Both the position numbers and the translations under genes were made by a program. Shown here piece by piece: positions 52,118-62,017 of a stretch of 64,000 nucleotides of DNA; position 1 is the first letter of the stretch, and each line of letters starts with the position of its first letter. This stretch comes from Actinotalea sp. JY-7876 (lineage in GTDB: Bacteria > Actinomycetota > Actinomycetes > Actinomycetales > Cellulomonadaceae), in assembly GCF_014042015.1 (NCBI RefSeq), contig NZ_CP059493.1:372001-436000 (forward strand). Reading direction: 5' to 3'. The notes beneath the pieces are model-generated. The model was not told where the DNA came from and made no database searches. It saw nothing but the letters and a program-made list of their open reading frames with translations.

Positions 52118-52615
52118 TCAGGCGCTCTCCTGGAAGACGGCGCGGAGGTTGGCCTCCTCCTCGCCCGAGAGGTTGGTCTCGATGAGCTCGCCGACCACGC
52201 CCTGCTCGCGCAGCTGCTCGTGGACCCGGTCGAGCACCGCGCTCCCGGTCAGCACGAACAGGGCCGACGTGCCCGGCGTGACCTTCTGCCGCACGGACTC
52301 GATGAAGTCGTCGTTGATGCCGACGTCGGTCAGCGCGCCGGCGATCGCGCCGGCGGCGGCCCCGATGACGGCACCGATGAGCGGTACCAGGAAGATGACT
52401 CCGAAGAGCAGTCCCCAGAAGGTGCCCCCGAGCGTGCCGACCGCCGTGGTGTTGGTCGCCTGTCGGGTCTTGGGCTTCTTCTTGCCCTCTTCCCACGAGA
52501 CCGTGGCAGCGTCCTCGATCTCGATGAGGTGCTGCTTCTGGAGGTCGAAGAGCGCCGCCTCCGCGCGCTCCGCGCCCTCGGGAGTGTCGAACTTCCAAAC
52601 CGTGAGTGTTGCCAC
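52118..52615 (-). CDS. DUF1269-type membrane protein
   Basis: 165 aa. GTG 52615 with GGGGGAGG before it. TLTVWKFDTPEGAERAEAAL, a Gly-rich hydrophobic centre (LVPLIGAVIGAAAGAIAGAL), then LFVLTGSAVLDRVHEQLREQ. Same family as 46059. Confidence 0.75.
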   Translation of the reverse strand: MATLTVWKFDTPEGAERAEAALFDLQKQHLIEIEDAATVSWEEGKKKPKTRQATNTTAVGTLGGTFWGLLFGVIFLVPLIGAVIGAAAGAIAGALTDVGINDDFIESVRQKVTPGTSALFVLTGSAVLDRVHEQLREQGVVGELIETNLSGEEEANLRAVFQESA

Positions 52616-52773
52616 GCCGTGCCTCCCCCTGCTCAGTGCACCGACGTCCGGTGCACGCCGTCGTACCCGGTCCTCATGACCATAACCGCGGTGGCGCCCG
52701 GGGCAAGGGGTGGCGGTTCCGGGGGTCGGGCGGGCGGGGCAGGTGCCGGCGCGCGGGACTAACATCGCGAGGC

Positions 52774-53508
52774 GTGGCCGCCCGCGTTCTCCTCGTCGAC
52801 GACGTCCCGGAGCTGCGCCGGCTCGTCGCCCTGGAGCTGCGCCTGCGCGGCGGCTTCGAGGTGGTCGGCGAGGCCGGGGACGGCGCGCAGGCCGTGGACC
52901 TGGCGCGCGCGGAGCAGCCCGACCTGATCGTGCTCGACCTGGGCCTGCCGCACCTCGAGGGCGCCGAGGTCCTCACGCTCCTGCGCGAGGTGGCTCCGCG
53001 GGCCAAGGTGGCCGTCTTCACGGGCCTCACGGCGTCCGAGGGGGAGGCGCTGCGCGGGCGGGTCGAGGGCTACGTGCCGAAGGACGCCGACGTCGCGGCG
53101 CTCGTCGACCTCCTGGCCGACCTCGGCCGCACCGAGCAGCGCGCGGCCGTCCTCGCGCTGGCGCCCGGCGCCGGCACGCTGGCCCGGGCGCGCGACTTCG
53201 TGCGGTTCCACGCCGGACGCTGGGGCTGGCAGGGCGACCTGTACGAGGCCGAGCTCGTCGTGCGGGAGCTCGTCGACAACGCGCTGCGCCACTCGACGAC
53301 GCCGCCCACCCTGCGCCTCAGTCTCACGGCGGACGGCCTGCGGGTCGAGGTCGACGACGACGCCGACGGGGCGCCCGAGCCCCGCTGGGCCGGCGACTGG
53401 AGCGGCCTGTCCTACGTCTCGCTCATCGCGCAGGGGTGGGGCGTGCGTCCGGGGGAGGGCGGCCGCAAGGTCGTGTGGGCCCGACTGACGCCCGGCGTCG
53501 CGGCGTGA
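52774..53508 (+). CDS. REC-HATPase regulator (anti-sigma-kinase-like output)
   Basis: 244 aa from GTG 52774. REC domain with Asp55 (LIVLDLGLPHLEGAEVLTLL) and Lys in GYVPKDADV. A C-terminal RsbW-like HATPase_c: VVRELVDNALRHSTTPPT. It lacks a HisKA domain, so it fits the anti-sigma or Ser kinase type rather than a histidine kinase. GTGA overlap with the next gene. It would sense phosphorylation and bind or phosphorylate a partner (e.g. anti-anti-sigma factor). Confidence 0.75.
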   Translation: MAARVLLVDDVPELRRLVALELRLRGGFEVVGEAGDGAQAVDLARAEQPDLIVLDLGLPHLEGAEVLTLLREVAPRAKVAVFTGLTASEGEALRGRVEGYVPKDADVAALVDLLADLGRTEQRAAVLALAPGAGTLARARDFVRFHAGRWGWQGDLYEAELVVRELVDNALRHSTTPPTLRLSLTADGLRVEVDDDADGAPEPRWAGDWSGLSYVSLIAQGWGVRPGEGGRKVVWARLTPGVAA

Positions 53509-55445
53509 GCCCGCGCACCATCGGCGTCGTCGACGACGCCCCGGAGCTGCGGTCCCTGCTGCGCCTGCGCCTGCGCCTCACCGGCGCCTTCACGGTGGTC
53601 GCCGAGGGCGGCACCGGGCACGACGCGGTCGCGATCGCGCGGGACCTGCGCCCGGACCTGCTCCTGCTCGACGTCTCGATGCCGGGCATGGGCGGGCTCG
53701 ACGCGATCCGGCCGGTGCTCGAGGCGTCACCGGGCACGCGCGTGGTCCTGTACTCCGGGTTCTCGGAGGAGGGCCTGGAGTCCCGTGCGCTCGCGCTGGG
53801 GGCGACCGCCTTCCTGCAGAAGTCGGCCGACGTCGACGAGCTCCTCGACGCCCTCGTCGCCCTGGCCGGCGAGCCGGCCCGCCCGGCCGACGGGCCCGCG
53901 GCCGGGCCAGACCCGGAGCACGCATCGGCGGGCGACGCGGAGCGCATCCTCGGCGAGCACGTGGAGAGCTTCCGGGCCGTGTTCGACCAGGCCGCCATCG
54001 GGATCGGCACCCTGACCCTGACCGGCCAGATCGTGCGCGCGAACCCGGCGCTCGCCGAGCTGCTGGCGACGCCGCCGCTCTCCGCCGTCGGCCTCGCCCT
54101 GCAGGACGTCGTGCCGCCGGGGGACCGCGACGGCGTCGCCCTCGCCCTGGCGACGGCGCTGCGCGAGGGCGCCGCCCAGGTCGAGCACCGCCTCGCGGGG
54201 ACGGACCGCCTCGTGACGTCGACCCTCGCGGCCGTGCGGGACTCGCAGCAGCGCCCCCTCTACCTCCTGCTGCAGAGCCAGGACATCGACGCGCAGCGCA
54301 CGGCCGAGCGAGCACTCGTGGCGAGCGAGGAGCGCTTCCGGCTGCTCGTGGACAGCGTGGTGGACTACGCCATCTTCATGCTCGACCCGCAGGGCCGGAT
54401 CGCGACCTGGAACCGCGGCGCGGAGCGGCTCAAGGGCTACCGGGCCGACGAGATCGTCGGGCGGCACTTCCGCACGTTCTACACGCTCGACGCGCAGACC
54501 TCGCGCCACCCCGAGGCGGAGCTCGCGGCCGCGACGCACGAGGGCCGCTACCAGGAGGAGGGGTGGCGCATCCGCAAGGACGGCACCCGCTTCTGGGCCA
54601 ACGTCACGATCACCGCGCTGCGGGGCCCGGGCGGCGAGCTCCTCGGCTTCGCCAAGGTGACGCGGGACGTCACCGCCCAACGCCGGGCCTCGCTCGACCT
54701 CGAGCGCTCGGCCAGCGAGCTCGCGGACGCGAACACCGAGCTCACGGAGGCGAACCTGCGGCTGGGCGCCGCCGCGGAGGAGCGCGCCCACATCCTCGCC
54801 GTGACGGCCCACGAGCTGCGGAGCCCGATCGCGGTCGTGGCGGGAGCTGCGAGCACGCTCCATCGCCGCTGGGGCCGGCTCGAGGAGGACGAGCGCACCC
54901 AGCTCCTGGCGAGCGTCGAGTCGAGCGCCGAGCAGATGCGGCGCATGCTCAACGAGCTGCTGCTGGCGACGCGGCTGGACGCGGGCGCGGTGCAGCCGAC
55001 GCTGGTCCCCGTCCGCCTGCGCCCCCACCTGGAGCGCGCCGTCGCGCGCCTGGGCGACGTCGTCCCCGGTGCCGGGGGAGCGGTGGGCCCGGTGGCGGTG
55101 GACTGCCCCGACGACCTCGAGGTGCGCACCGACCCGGAGCGGCTGGAGCAGATCGTGGAGAACTACCTCACCAACGCCGCGCGGTACGGGGCGCCCCCCG
55201 TGCGCGTGGTCGCGCGCGCCGACGGCGACGCGGTCGCGCTGGCGGTCGAGGACCACGGGCCCGGCGTGCCCGACGCTCTCCTGCCGCACCTGTTCGACGA
55301 GATGTTCCTGCGGGGCGCCAGCCGTCGCGGCACGGGCCTGGGCCTGTACATCGTGCGCCGGCTCGCCCGGGCGCTGGGCGGGGACGCCTGGCACGAGCGT
55401 GACGGCGCCGTCACGCGGTTCGGCGCCCACGTGCCCCGGGCCTAG
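53505..55445 (+). CDS. REC-PAS-PAS hybrid histidine kinase
   Basis: 646 aa from GTG 53505. REC with Asp56 (LLLLDVSMPGMGGLDAIRPV), PAS-like segment, then a PAS/PAC (ERFRLLVDSVVDYAIFMLDP; WRIRKDGTRFWANVTITAL), HisKA with His436 (VTAHELRSPIAVVAGAAS) and HATPase (NYLTNAARYG, DHGPGVPD, GTGLGLYIVRRLA). No membrane segment; cytoplasmic. Directly upstream of the phytochrome gene. Confidence 0.85.
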   Translation: MSPRTIGVVDDAPELRSLLRLRLRLTGAFTVVAEGGTGHDAVAIARDLRPDLLLLDVSMPGMGGLDAIRPVLEASPGTRVVLYSGFSEEGLESRALALGATAFLQKSADVDELLDALVALAGEPARPADGPAAGPDPEHASAGDAERILGEHVESFRAVFDQAAIGIGTLTLTGQIVRANPALAELLATPPLSAVGLALQDVVPPGDRDGVALALATALREGAAQVEHRLAGTDRLVTSTLAAVRDSQQRPLYLLLQSQDIDAQRTAERALVASEERFRLLVDSVVDYAIFMLDPQGRIATWNRGAERLKGYRADEIVGRHFRTFYTLDAQTSRHPEAELAAATHEGRYQEEGWRIRKDGTRFWANVTITALRGPGGELLGFAKVTRDVTAQRRASLDLERSASELADANTELTEANLRLGAAAEERAHILAVTAHELRSPIAVVAGAASTLHRRWGRLEEDERTQLLASVESSAEQMRRMLNELLLATRLDAGAVQPTLVPVRLRPHLERAVARLGDVVPGAGGAVGPVAVDCPDDLEVRTDPERLEQIVENYLTNAARYGAPPVRVVARADGDAVALAVEDHGPGVPDALLPHLFDEMFLRGASRRGTGLGLYIVRRLARALGGDAWHERDGAVTRFGAHVPRA

Positions 55446-55524
55446 CGCACCGCCCGGTGCCGCGTTGGCCCGCCGGGGCGCGGACCGCGTAGCGTGCGTC
55501 ATCCGGCCGACGACGGGGGGACGC

Positions 55525-58353
55525 GTGACGACGGTGGACCCCGGCGTGCCCGCGCCGGTGCGACGGGCCGACGCCTCCCCGGGCGAGGAGGAGCGGCAGC
55601 GCGAGTGCGCCGCCGAGCCGATCCACCGCCCGGGAGCGATCCAGCCCCACGGGGCGCTGGTCGCGGTGGACCCCGCCACGGGCCTCGTGGTGCAGGTCAG
55701 CGCGGGCACCACCGTCCTGGGGCGCGACCCGCAGGAGCTGCTCGGGGGTCCGCTCGCGGCGCTCGTCGGCGAGCCCCACGCCGCGGCGCTGCTCGCGGGG
55801 GTCGCGCCGCGGCCCGCGTCGGACGGTCCCGGCGAGCGTCCCGGTGACGCGGACACGGACCCGCTGCCCGTCGAGGTGGCGGGGCGGACCTTCGACGCCA
55901 TCGCCCACCGGTCGGTCGACGGGCTCGGGATCATCGAGCTCGAGCCGTCCGACGGCGCCCCGGACCGGTGGCTCTCGACCCTGCACTCGTCGATCCAGCG
56001 GCTCTCGCGCAGCGCGAGCGTCGGCGAGCTGCGGCAGGAGGCGGCGCGGACCGTGCGCCGGCTCACGGGCTTCGACCGCGTCATGGTCTACCACTTCCAC
56101 CCCGACGAGCACGGTGAGGTGGTCGCCGAGGACAAGGCCGACCACCTGGAGCCCTACCTCGGCCTGCACTACCCGGCGTCCGACATCCCCGCGCAGGCCA
56201 GGGCGGTGTACACGAGCCGGCTCTCCCGCACCATCCCGGACCGGGACTACACGCCCGCGCCGCTGGTGCCGGCCCTCAACCCGCTCACCGGCGCCCCGAC
56301 GGACCTCACCCGGTCCGAGCTGCGCAGCGTCTCCCCGCACCACCTGGAGTTCCTGCGGAACATGGGGGTGGCGGCGACCCTGTCGATCTCGCTGGTCCAC
56401 GAGGGTCGCCTCGTCGGCATGATCTCGTGCAACAACGACACCCCGCGGCACGTGACCTACGCGCTCCGCCGCGGCTGCGAGATCCTCGGTCAGCAGGTGA
56501 CGCTGCAGTCCAGCGCCCTGGCGGAGACCCGTCGTCTCGAGCGCCGCCTCGAGCTCCAGGCGGTGCGGGCGCGGCTCGCCGACCAGTTCGGCGCCGCCGA
56601 CGACGTCGCCGCGGCGCTCGTCGCGCGTCAGGTCACGCTGGCCGACGTGGTGCGGGCCGAGGGCGTCGTCGTGCGGCTGGACGGCCGGACCGCCACCCTC
56701 GGCGACACCCCCGACGAGGCGACCGTGGATGCGCTGCTGGCCGCGCTCGGACCGGTCAGTGACGCCTTCGTGACGTCCACCCTCGCGGCCGACAGGCCGG
56801 ACCTCGCCACGCTGTTGCCCGGCGTCGCCGGGCTGGTCGTCGTGCCCGTCGGGGACGACGGCGACGTGCTCGCCTGGTTCCGGCCCGCCTTCGGGCAGGT
56901 CGTCGAGTGGCTGGGGGACCAGGGCGCCGGCAACCGTGCGACGCCCCTGTCGCCGCGCAGCAGCTTCAACCGCTGGCGCGAGACCGTGACCGACCGGGCG
57001 ATGGGCTGGGACGAGCTCGACCTGGCGGAGGCCGTGGCGCTGCGCGACGTGCTCGTACGGCACCTCGCCCAGCTGCGGGCGCGCCGCGCCGCCTCGCGGG
57101 CCGTCCTGACCGCGCACGTCACGAGCCGGCTCGCCGAGACGCTCGACGCGCAGGAGGCGGTCGCGCGACTCGCGCGCCTGGTCGTGCCCGAGCTGGCGGA
57201 CTGGTGCATCGTGAGCCTCGTCGAGGACGACCACCCGGGCGGGCGGCGCGTGCTGCGCGACGTCGGCTCGTGGCACCACGACCCCGCGGTGCGCCCGCGG
57301 GTCGAGCGGTACGCCGAGGTGCGCCGCGACGCGCTGCGCTCGGACTCGTTCGTGCGCCGCGCGCTCGACTCGGGCGAGGTCATCGTGGTCGAGCGCGACG
57401 CCGTGGACCAGATCCGGGCCGTGCTGCGGCCCGGTGAGGCGCTCGACCTGCTGCTCGAGCTGGCCCCGGAGGCGGTCGTGGTGCTGCCGCTGCGGGCGCG
57501 CAACCGGACGGTCGGGCTGATCAGCCTGTACACCGGCCGGGGCGGGCGCACGACACCCGAGCAGGTCGCGACCGCCCAGGAGGTCGCCGGACGCGCGGGG
57601 CTCGCGCTGGACAACGCGCGGCTCTACCACGAGCAGCTGCTCCTGGCCGAGGGCCTGCAGCGCTCGCTCCTCACCGAGCCGCCGCACGTCCAGGGCCTGT
57701 CCGTCGCGGTGCGCTACACCCCGGCGGCGGAGGCCGCGAAGGTCGGCGGCGACTGGTACGACGCCTTCCTCCAGCCGGGTGGCGCCCTGAACGTCGTGAT
57801 CGGCGACGTGACGGGTCACGACGTCATCGCGGCGGCCGCCATGGGTCAGCTCCGCTCGCTCGTGCGCGGGATCGCCGCCACGACCGACGCGGGCCCCGCC
57901 GAGGTGCTGCGTCGCGTCGACCGGGCGATCGACACGCTCCGCGTCGAGACGCTGGCGACCGCCGTCGTCGTGCGCATCGAGCGGCTGCCCGGCGGCGGCG
58001 CGCGGGCCTGCTGGTCCAACGCGGGCCATCCCGGGTTGGTCGTCGTGCTGCCGGACGGGACGGTCCACGCGCCGGTCGTGCGGCCCGACCTCGTCCTGGG
58101 CGTGCTCGCCGGCACCGACCGCCACGAGCACTCGCTCGAGCTGCCCGAGGGTGCCGTGCTCGTCCTCTACACGGACGGCCTGGTCGAGCGCCGGGGCGAG
58201 CGCCTGCAGGACGGCCTGGCGCGGCTGCAGGCGGTGCTCGCCCGGCTCCCGCACGACGACGTCGAGACGCTGTGCGACGACCTGCTGGATGCGATGCTGC
58301 CCGAGCGCGGGGACGACGACGTCGCCATCGTCGCCGTGCGCATCGGGGGCTGA
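55525..58353 (+). CDS. Bacteriophytochrome fused to SpoIIE-type PP2C phosphatase
   Basis: 942 aa from GTG 55525. PAS2 domain with the bilin-binding Cys28 in CAAEPIHRPGAIQPHG. Phytochrome GAF: DRVMVYHFHPDEHGEVVAED and PASDIPAQAR. PHY tongue: PLSPRSSFNRWRETV. Then a second GAF (about 540-700) and a C-terminal PP2C/SpoIIE domain (GGDWYDAFLQPGGAL, IGDVTGHDVIAAAAMGQ, YTDGLVERRGE). Red/far-red light would control Ser/Thr dephosphorylation, probably of an anti-anti-sigma partner. No haem oxygenase gene is seen in the window to make the bilin. Confidence 0.9.
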   Translation: MTTVDPGVPAPVRRADASPGEEERQRECAAEPIHRPGAIQPHGALVAVDPATGLVVQVSAGTTVLGRDPQELLGGPLAALVGEPHAAALLAGVAPRPASDGPGERPGDADTDPLPVEVAGRTFDAIAHRSVDGLGIIELEPSDGAPDRWLSTLHSSIQRLSRSASVGELRQEAARTVRRLTGFDRVMVYHFHPDEHGEVVAEDKADHLEPYLGLHYPASDIPAQARAVYTSRLSRTIPDRDYTPAPLVPALNPLTGAPTDLTRSELRSVSPHHLEFLRNMGVAATLSISLVHEGRLVGMISCNNDTPRHVTYALRRGCEILGQQVTLQSSALAETRRLERRLELQAVRARLADQFGAADDVAAALVARQVTLADVVRAEGVVVRLDGRTATLGDTPDEATVDALLAALGPVSDAFVTSTLAADRPDLATLLPGVAGLVVVPVGDDGDVLAWFRPAFGQVVEWLGDQGAGNRATPLSPRSSFNRWRETVTDRAMGWDELDLAEAVALRDVLVRHLAQLRARRAASRAVLTAHVTSRLAETLDAQEAVARLARLVVPELADWCIVSLVEDDHPGGRRVLRDVGSWHHDPAVRPRVERYAEVRRDALRSDSFVRRALDSGEVIVVERDAVDQIRAVLRPGEALDLLLELAPEAVVVLPLRARNRTVGLISLYTGRGGRTTPEQVATAQEVAGRAGLALDNARLYHEQLLLAEGLQRSLLTEPPHVQGLSVAVRYTPAAEAAKVGGDWYDAFLQPGGALNVVIGDVTGHDVIAAAAMGQLRSLVRGIAATTDAGPAEVLRRVDRAIDTLRVETLATAVVVRIERLPGGGARACWSNAGHPGLVVVLPDGTVHAPVVRPDLVLGVLAGTDRHEHSLELPEGAVLVLYTDGLVERRGERLQDGLARLQAVLARLPHDDVETLCDDLLDAMLPERGDDDVAIVAVRIGG

Positions 58354-58370
58354 GCCCGCCGCCAGCGGGC
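58354..58370. terminator. Hairpin between convergent genes
   Basis: GCCCGC-CGCCA-GCGGGC immediately after the phytochrome stop. Confidence 0.55.
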
Positions 58371-58381
58371 AGCCTCGCGGT

Positions 58382-58573
58382 TCAGGCGGAGACGAGCAGC
58401 TCCTCGCGCCGCGCGGGCGCGAGCGCCGTGACCGTCGCGTCCGCCGGGGCCATGGCCACGAGGACCTCGATCCCGGCCTCGTCGACCACCAGGACGGCGC
58501 CCTGGCCGCAGTCGCACACGTGGTCCAGGCCGCCCTCGTCGAAGTAGACGCAGATGTGGGTGCTGGTGCTCAT
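58382..58573 (-). CDS. Small Cys-containing protein
   Basis: 63 aa from ATG 58573. MSTSTHICVYFDEGGLDHVC then DCGQGAVLVVDE. May bind metal. Convergent with the phytochrome gene. Unknown. Confidence 0.55.
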   Translation of the reverse strand: MSTSTHICVYFDEGGLDHVCDCGQGAVLVVDEAGIEVLVAMAPADATVTALAPARREELLVSA

Positions 58574-58719
58574 GCCGCGACGGTAACCAGACGCACCGAC
58601 ACGACCCGGCGCCGACACGCCCACCACCCTCCTCGCGACCCGTCGCGGCCCGCCGGATCGCCCGCTGGCGCGCTCGTGGCGCGACATCGACGCGGTGCGC
58701 CGCCGGGTCGGCGGCGGGG

Positions 58720-59484
58720 TCAGCGGCGGGCCACGTCCACGGCCAGGGCGCGGTGGTCCGAGAGGCCGGTGTCCATCGCCCAGCCCGGCGCGACCGCCTC
58801 GAGCGGGCCGTCGACCAGGATGTGGTCGAGCTGGCGCTGCGGCTCCGCGACGGGGAAGGTCGGGGCGCTCGCGAGCGACCGCCAGCCCGAGACCCGCGCG
58901 GGCCGGTCGGCCTCGAGGTTGAGGTCGCCCATGACGACGACAGGGCGTGGCTCCTGGCGCAGCAGGCGCACGAGGCGCCGCAGCTGGTGGCCGTTCCAGC
59001 CCGGGATGAACGTCAGGTGCGTCGCGACCACCGTCACCGGCCCGCCGGGTGCGTCCACGACCGCGCCCACGGCCGCGCGCGGCTCGTCCCGCACCAGCGT
59101 CGGGCGGCGGCGGTCGGGGAAGACGACGGGGACCCGGCCGCGCAGCGCCGGCAGGGCCATCGCGCGCCACGACAGCACGGGGTAGCGACTGAGCAGCGCG
59201 ATCCCGTAACCCGCCGTGTTGGGCTGCAGCTCGCCCGTCGCCGCCGACCACAGCTCCGGCGTGCCCGCGAGCGTCGCCACGAAGCGGTGCTCGGGCGCGC
59301 CCATCGCCTCGGCCGCGACGGCGGTCAGGTCCGCGCCGTGCGACCGCGGCTGGTCGCGGTCGACCTCCTGCAGGGCCAGCACGTCCGCGTCGAGCTCCGC
59401 GACGGCTCGCGCGAACCGGCCCACGTCGACCGTGTCGTCGACGAGCGAGTGGCCGTGCAGGATGTTGAAGGTGGCGAGGCGCAT
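58720..59484 (-). CDS. Endonuclease/exonuclease/phosphatase-family protein
   Basis: 254 aa from ATG 59484. RLATFNILHG, ALQEVDRD, VATHLTFIPGWNGHQLRRL, VVMGDLNLE and the final DTGLSDHRALAV match the metal and catalytic motifs (Asn, Glu, Asp-x-Asn, SDH). No signal peptide. Could act on DNA or a phosphoester. Confidence 0.85.
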   Translation of the reverse strand: MRLATFNILHGHSLVDDTVDVGRFARAVAELDADVLALQEVDRDQPRSHGADLTAVAAEAMGAPEHRFVATLAGTPELWSAATGELQPNTAGYGIALLSRYPVLSWRAMALPALRGRVPVVFPDRRRPTLVRDEPRAAVGAVVDAPGGPVTVVATHLTFIPGWNGHQLRRLVRLLRQEPRPVVVMGDLNLEADRPARVSGWRSLASAPTFPVAEPQRQLDHILVDGPLEAVAPGWAMDTGLSDHRALAVDVARR

Positions 59485-59541
59485 CGCCACGATCCTGCCG
59501 CTCGTGGTGCGGGCCCGCACGCCGTCGTGTACACCCGACGC

Positions 59542-60102
59542 ATGCTCGACAACTCCGCCCGCGAGGCCCTCCAGGACGGCCTGCGCAAGACGGCCGTCGC
59601 CCTCGGCCAGGCCGACATCCCCTACGCGCTGTGCGGCACGTACGCCGCCTGGGCCCGGGGCGCACCCGAGCCGCTGCACGACGCCGACTTCGTCATCCGG
59701 GAGGAGGACGTCGAGCGGGCGCGCACCGCGGTGGAGGAGGCCGGCCTCGAGCTGCGCGACCCGGCCGAGGACTGGCTGTTCAAGGCCTACAACGACGGGC
59801 AGCTCGTGGACATCCTCTTCCGGATGGTCGGGGAGCCGGTCTCCCAGGAGGTCTTCGACCGCTGCGACGTGCTCGAGGTCCTGGCCGTGCGGATGCCCGT
59901 GCTGAGCGCCACGGACCTCATGTCCACCAAGCTGCGCGTGCTGCACGAGCACTACTGCGACTACGCGCGGCTGCTGCCGGTCGCGCGGGCGCTGCGCGAG
60001 CAGGTGGACTGGGACCTGGTGCGTCGCGAGTGCGCCGACAACCCGTTCGCGCGCAACTTCCTCAACCTGCTCGTCGACCTGGCCATCGTCGAGGCGCCCT
60101 GA
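59542..60102 (+). CDS. Nucleotidyltransferase-fold protein
   Basis: 186 aa from ATG 59542. DIPYALCGTYAAWARGAPEP then LHDADFVIREEDVERA and LVDILFRM give the G-x...D-x-D...D pattern of minimal NTase fold proteins. Its role is unknown; no antitoxin-like partner is seen. Confidence 0.7.
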   Translation: MLDNSAREALQDGLRKTAVALGQADIPYALCGTYAAWARGAPEPLHDADFVIREEDVERARTAVEEAGLELRDPAEDWLFKAYNDGQLVDILFRMVGEPVSQEVFDRCDVLEVLAVRMPVLSATDLMSTKLRVLHEHYCDYARLLPVARALREQVDWDLVRRECADNPFARNFLNLLVDLAIVEAP

Positions 60103-60286
60103 CCCGCTGCGTGGGTGTGCCCCAGGTCACACGCCGCGTTCATCTCCTCGTCACACGGTGCGCTTACGGTCGAACTACCCGATCCGGACAAACGACCCCT
60201 ACGCCTTGGAGCACCGTCGTCGTCAGCGTCGCCGTCGATCTCCCCACCCGCCCCCTCGGGGCGAGTGCCGTCGACGAGGAGATGCC

Positions 60287-62017
60287 ATGTCCACGACCGA
60301 CCTCGACCGGCTCCTGCGGGAGCCCCGCCGCACGGAGGGCGCCCACGGCCGCCCGCTGCGCTCGGAGAACGCCGCCGCGCAGTCCCCGTCCCTCATGCTG
60401 CTCGTCCTGCTGGCCAGCGCCGGCATCGTCGTCTACGCCGTCTTCCTGCTGAACCCCGCGCACCGCGGTGACCTGGTGCCGTACGTGATGGTCATGGTCG
60501 CCGAGACGATCCTGGTGACCCACGCGCTCCTGTCCATGTGGACGGTCCTGTCGGCCGGCTACAACCCGCGCGGCTTCTCCTTCCACCACGCGCAGGAGCG
60601 GCTGTTCGACATCCCGGCCATCCTGCGGGCCGGGGCGGACGACGACCCCACGCGGTGGGACCTGTACCTCGGGGACCGCGTGGTCGAGGTCGACGTCTTC
60701 ATCACGACCTACGGCGAGGACCTCGCGACCATCCGCCGCACCGTCACGGCCGCGCGCGACATCGAGGGCCGCCACGCGACGTGGGTCCTCGACGACGGCC
60801 GCTCCGACGAGGTCCGCGACCTCGCCGCCGAGCTCGGCGTGCGCTACGTCCGGCGCCTGTCCGGCGGCGGGGCCAAGGCCGGCAACATCAACCACGCGCT
60901 CACGCTCGCGCGCGGCGAGTTCTTCGTCGTGCTGGACGCCGACTTCGTGCCGCTGCCGGCGTTCCTGCGCGAGACGCTCCCGTTCTTCGCGTCCGAGGAC
61001 GTCGCGTTCGTCCAGACCCCCCAGACCTACGGCAACCTGCACAACCTGATCTCGCGCGGGGCCGGCTACATGCAGGCGGTCTTCTACCGCTACGTCCAGC
61101 CCGGCCGGAACCGCTTCAACTCGGCCTTCTGCGTGGGCACCAACGTGGTCTTCCGCCGGGCCGCGATCGACCACATCGGCGGCATGTACTCCGACTCGAA
61201 GTCCGAGGACGTCTGGACGTCCCTGCTGCTGCACGAGCGCGGCTGGCGCACCGTCTACATCCCCGTGACGCTCGCCGTCGGCGACACCCCCGAGACCATC
61301 GAGGCCTACACCAAGCAGCAGCTGCGGTGGGCGACGGGCGGCTTCGAGATCATGCTCACCCACAACCCGCTGTCACGTCGTCGGAGCCTCACGCTCGACC
61401 AGCGCCTGCAGTACACGGTGACGGCCACGCACTACCTCACGGGCATCTGCCCGCTCCTGCTGCTGCTCGTGCCGCCGATGCACATCTTCTTCGACCTCAG
61501 CCCGATGGACATGGACATCTCCGCCGGCGCCTGGGTCCTGTACTACGGCGGCTTCTACCTCATGCAGATCGTGCTCGCGTTCTACACGCTCGGCTCGTTC
61601 CGCTGGGAGGTCCTCATGCTCGCGTCCGCGTCGTTCCCGATCTACACGCGCGCCCTGGTCAACGCGGCGCTCCGCCGGGAGCAGCGGTGGCACGTCACGG
61701 GCAGCAAGCGCCGGGCGACGACGCCGTTCGCCTTCATCGTGCCGCAGGTGCTGTTCTTCGTGTTCCTGCTGCTGACCTCCGTGGTCGGCGCCTGGAAGGA
61801 CGTGACCGGGGGGACGTTCAGCCTGGCCCTGGCGTGGAACACGACCAACGCGCTCATCCTCGGCTCCTTCGTCGTCACCGCCTGGCGCGAGCACGTGGCG
61901 CTCGGCCGCACGAGCCGCCACGCCGAGCTCCGGCCGGCGGCACCGCCGCCCGCGGCGGCGCCACCCCGCACCGTGGTCGCCGTCCCGGCGGTCCTGGACG
62001 CAGCGGGTGCCGCGTGA
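60287..62017 (+). CDS. GT2 family membrane glucan synthase (cellulose-synthase-like)
   Basis: 576 aa. GAGGAG 6 nt before ATG. TM segments about 35-90, then the catalytic loop with D,D,D,QxxRW: DDGRSDE (D169/170), LDADFVP (D217, D219), SEDVWT (D308), QQLRWATGG. After it several TMs (GICPLLLLLVPPMHIFF and others). Synthesises and extrudes a beta-glucan from UDP-glucose. Coupled (GTGA) to an adaptor and a GH81 gene. No PilZ domain. Linkage cannot be read. Confidence 0.85.
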   Translation: MSTTDLDRLLREPRRTEGAHGRPLRSENAAAQSPSLMLLVLLASAGIVVYAVFLLNPAHRGDLVPYVMVMVAETILVTHALLSMWTVLSAGYNPRGFSFHHAQERLFDIPAILRAGADDDPTRWDLYLGDRVVEVDVFITTYGEDLATIRRTVTAARDIEGRHATWVLDDGRSDEVRDLAAELGVRYVRRLSGGGAKAGNINHALTLARGEFFVVLDADFVPLPAFLRETLPFFASEDVAFVQTPQTYGNLHNLISRGAGYMQAVFYRYVQPGRNRFNSAFCVGTNVVFRRAAIDHIGGMYSDSKSEDVWTSLLLHERGWRTVYIPVTLAVGDTPETIEAYTKQQLRWATGGFEIMLTHNPLSRRRSLTLDQRLQYTVTATHYLTGICPLLLLLVPPMHIFFDLSPMDMDISAGAWVLYYGGFYLMQIVLAFYTLGSFRWEVLMLASASFPIYTRALVNAALRREQRWHVTGSKRRATTPFAFIVPQVLFFVFLLLTSVVGAWKDVTGGTFSLALAWNTTNALILGSFVVTAWREHVALGRTSRHAELRPAAPPPAAAPPRTVVAVPAVLDAAGAA

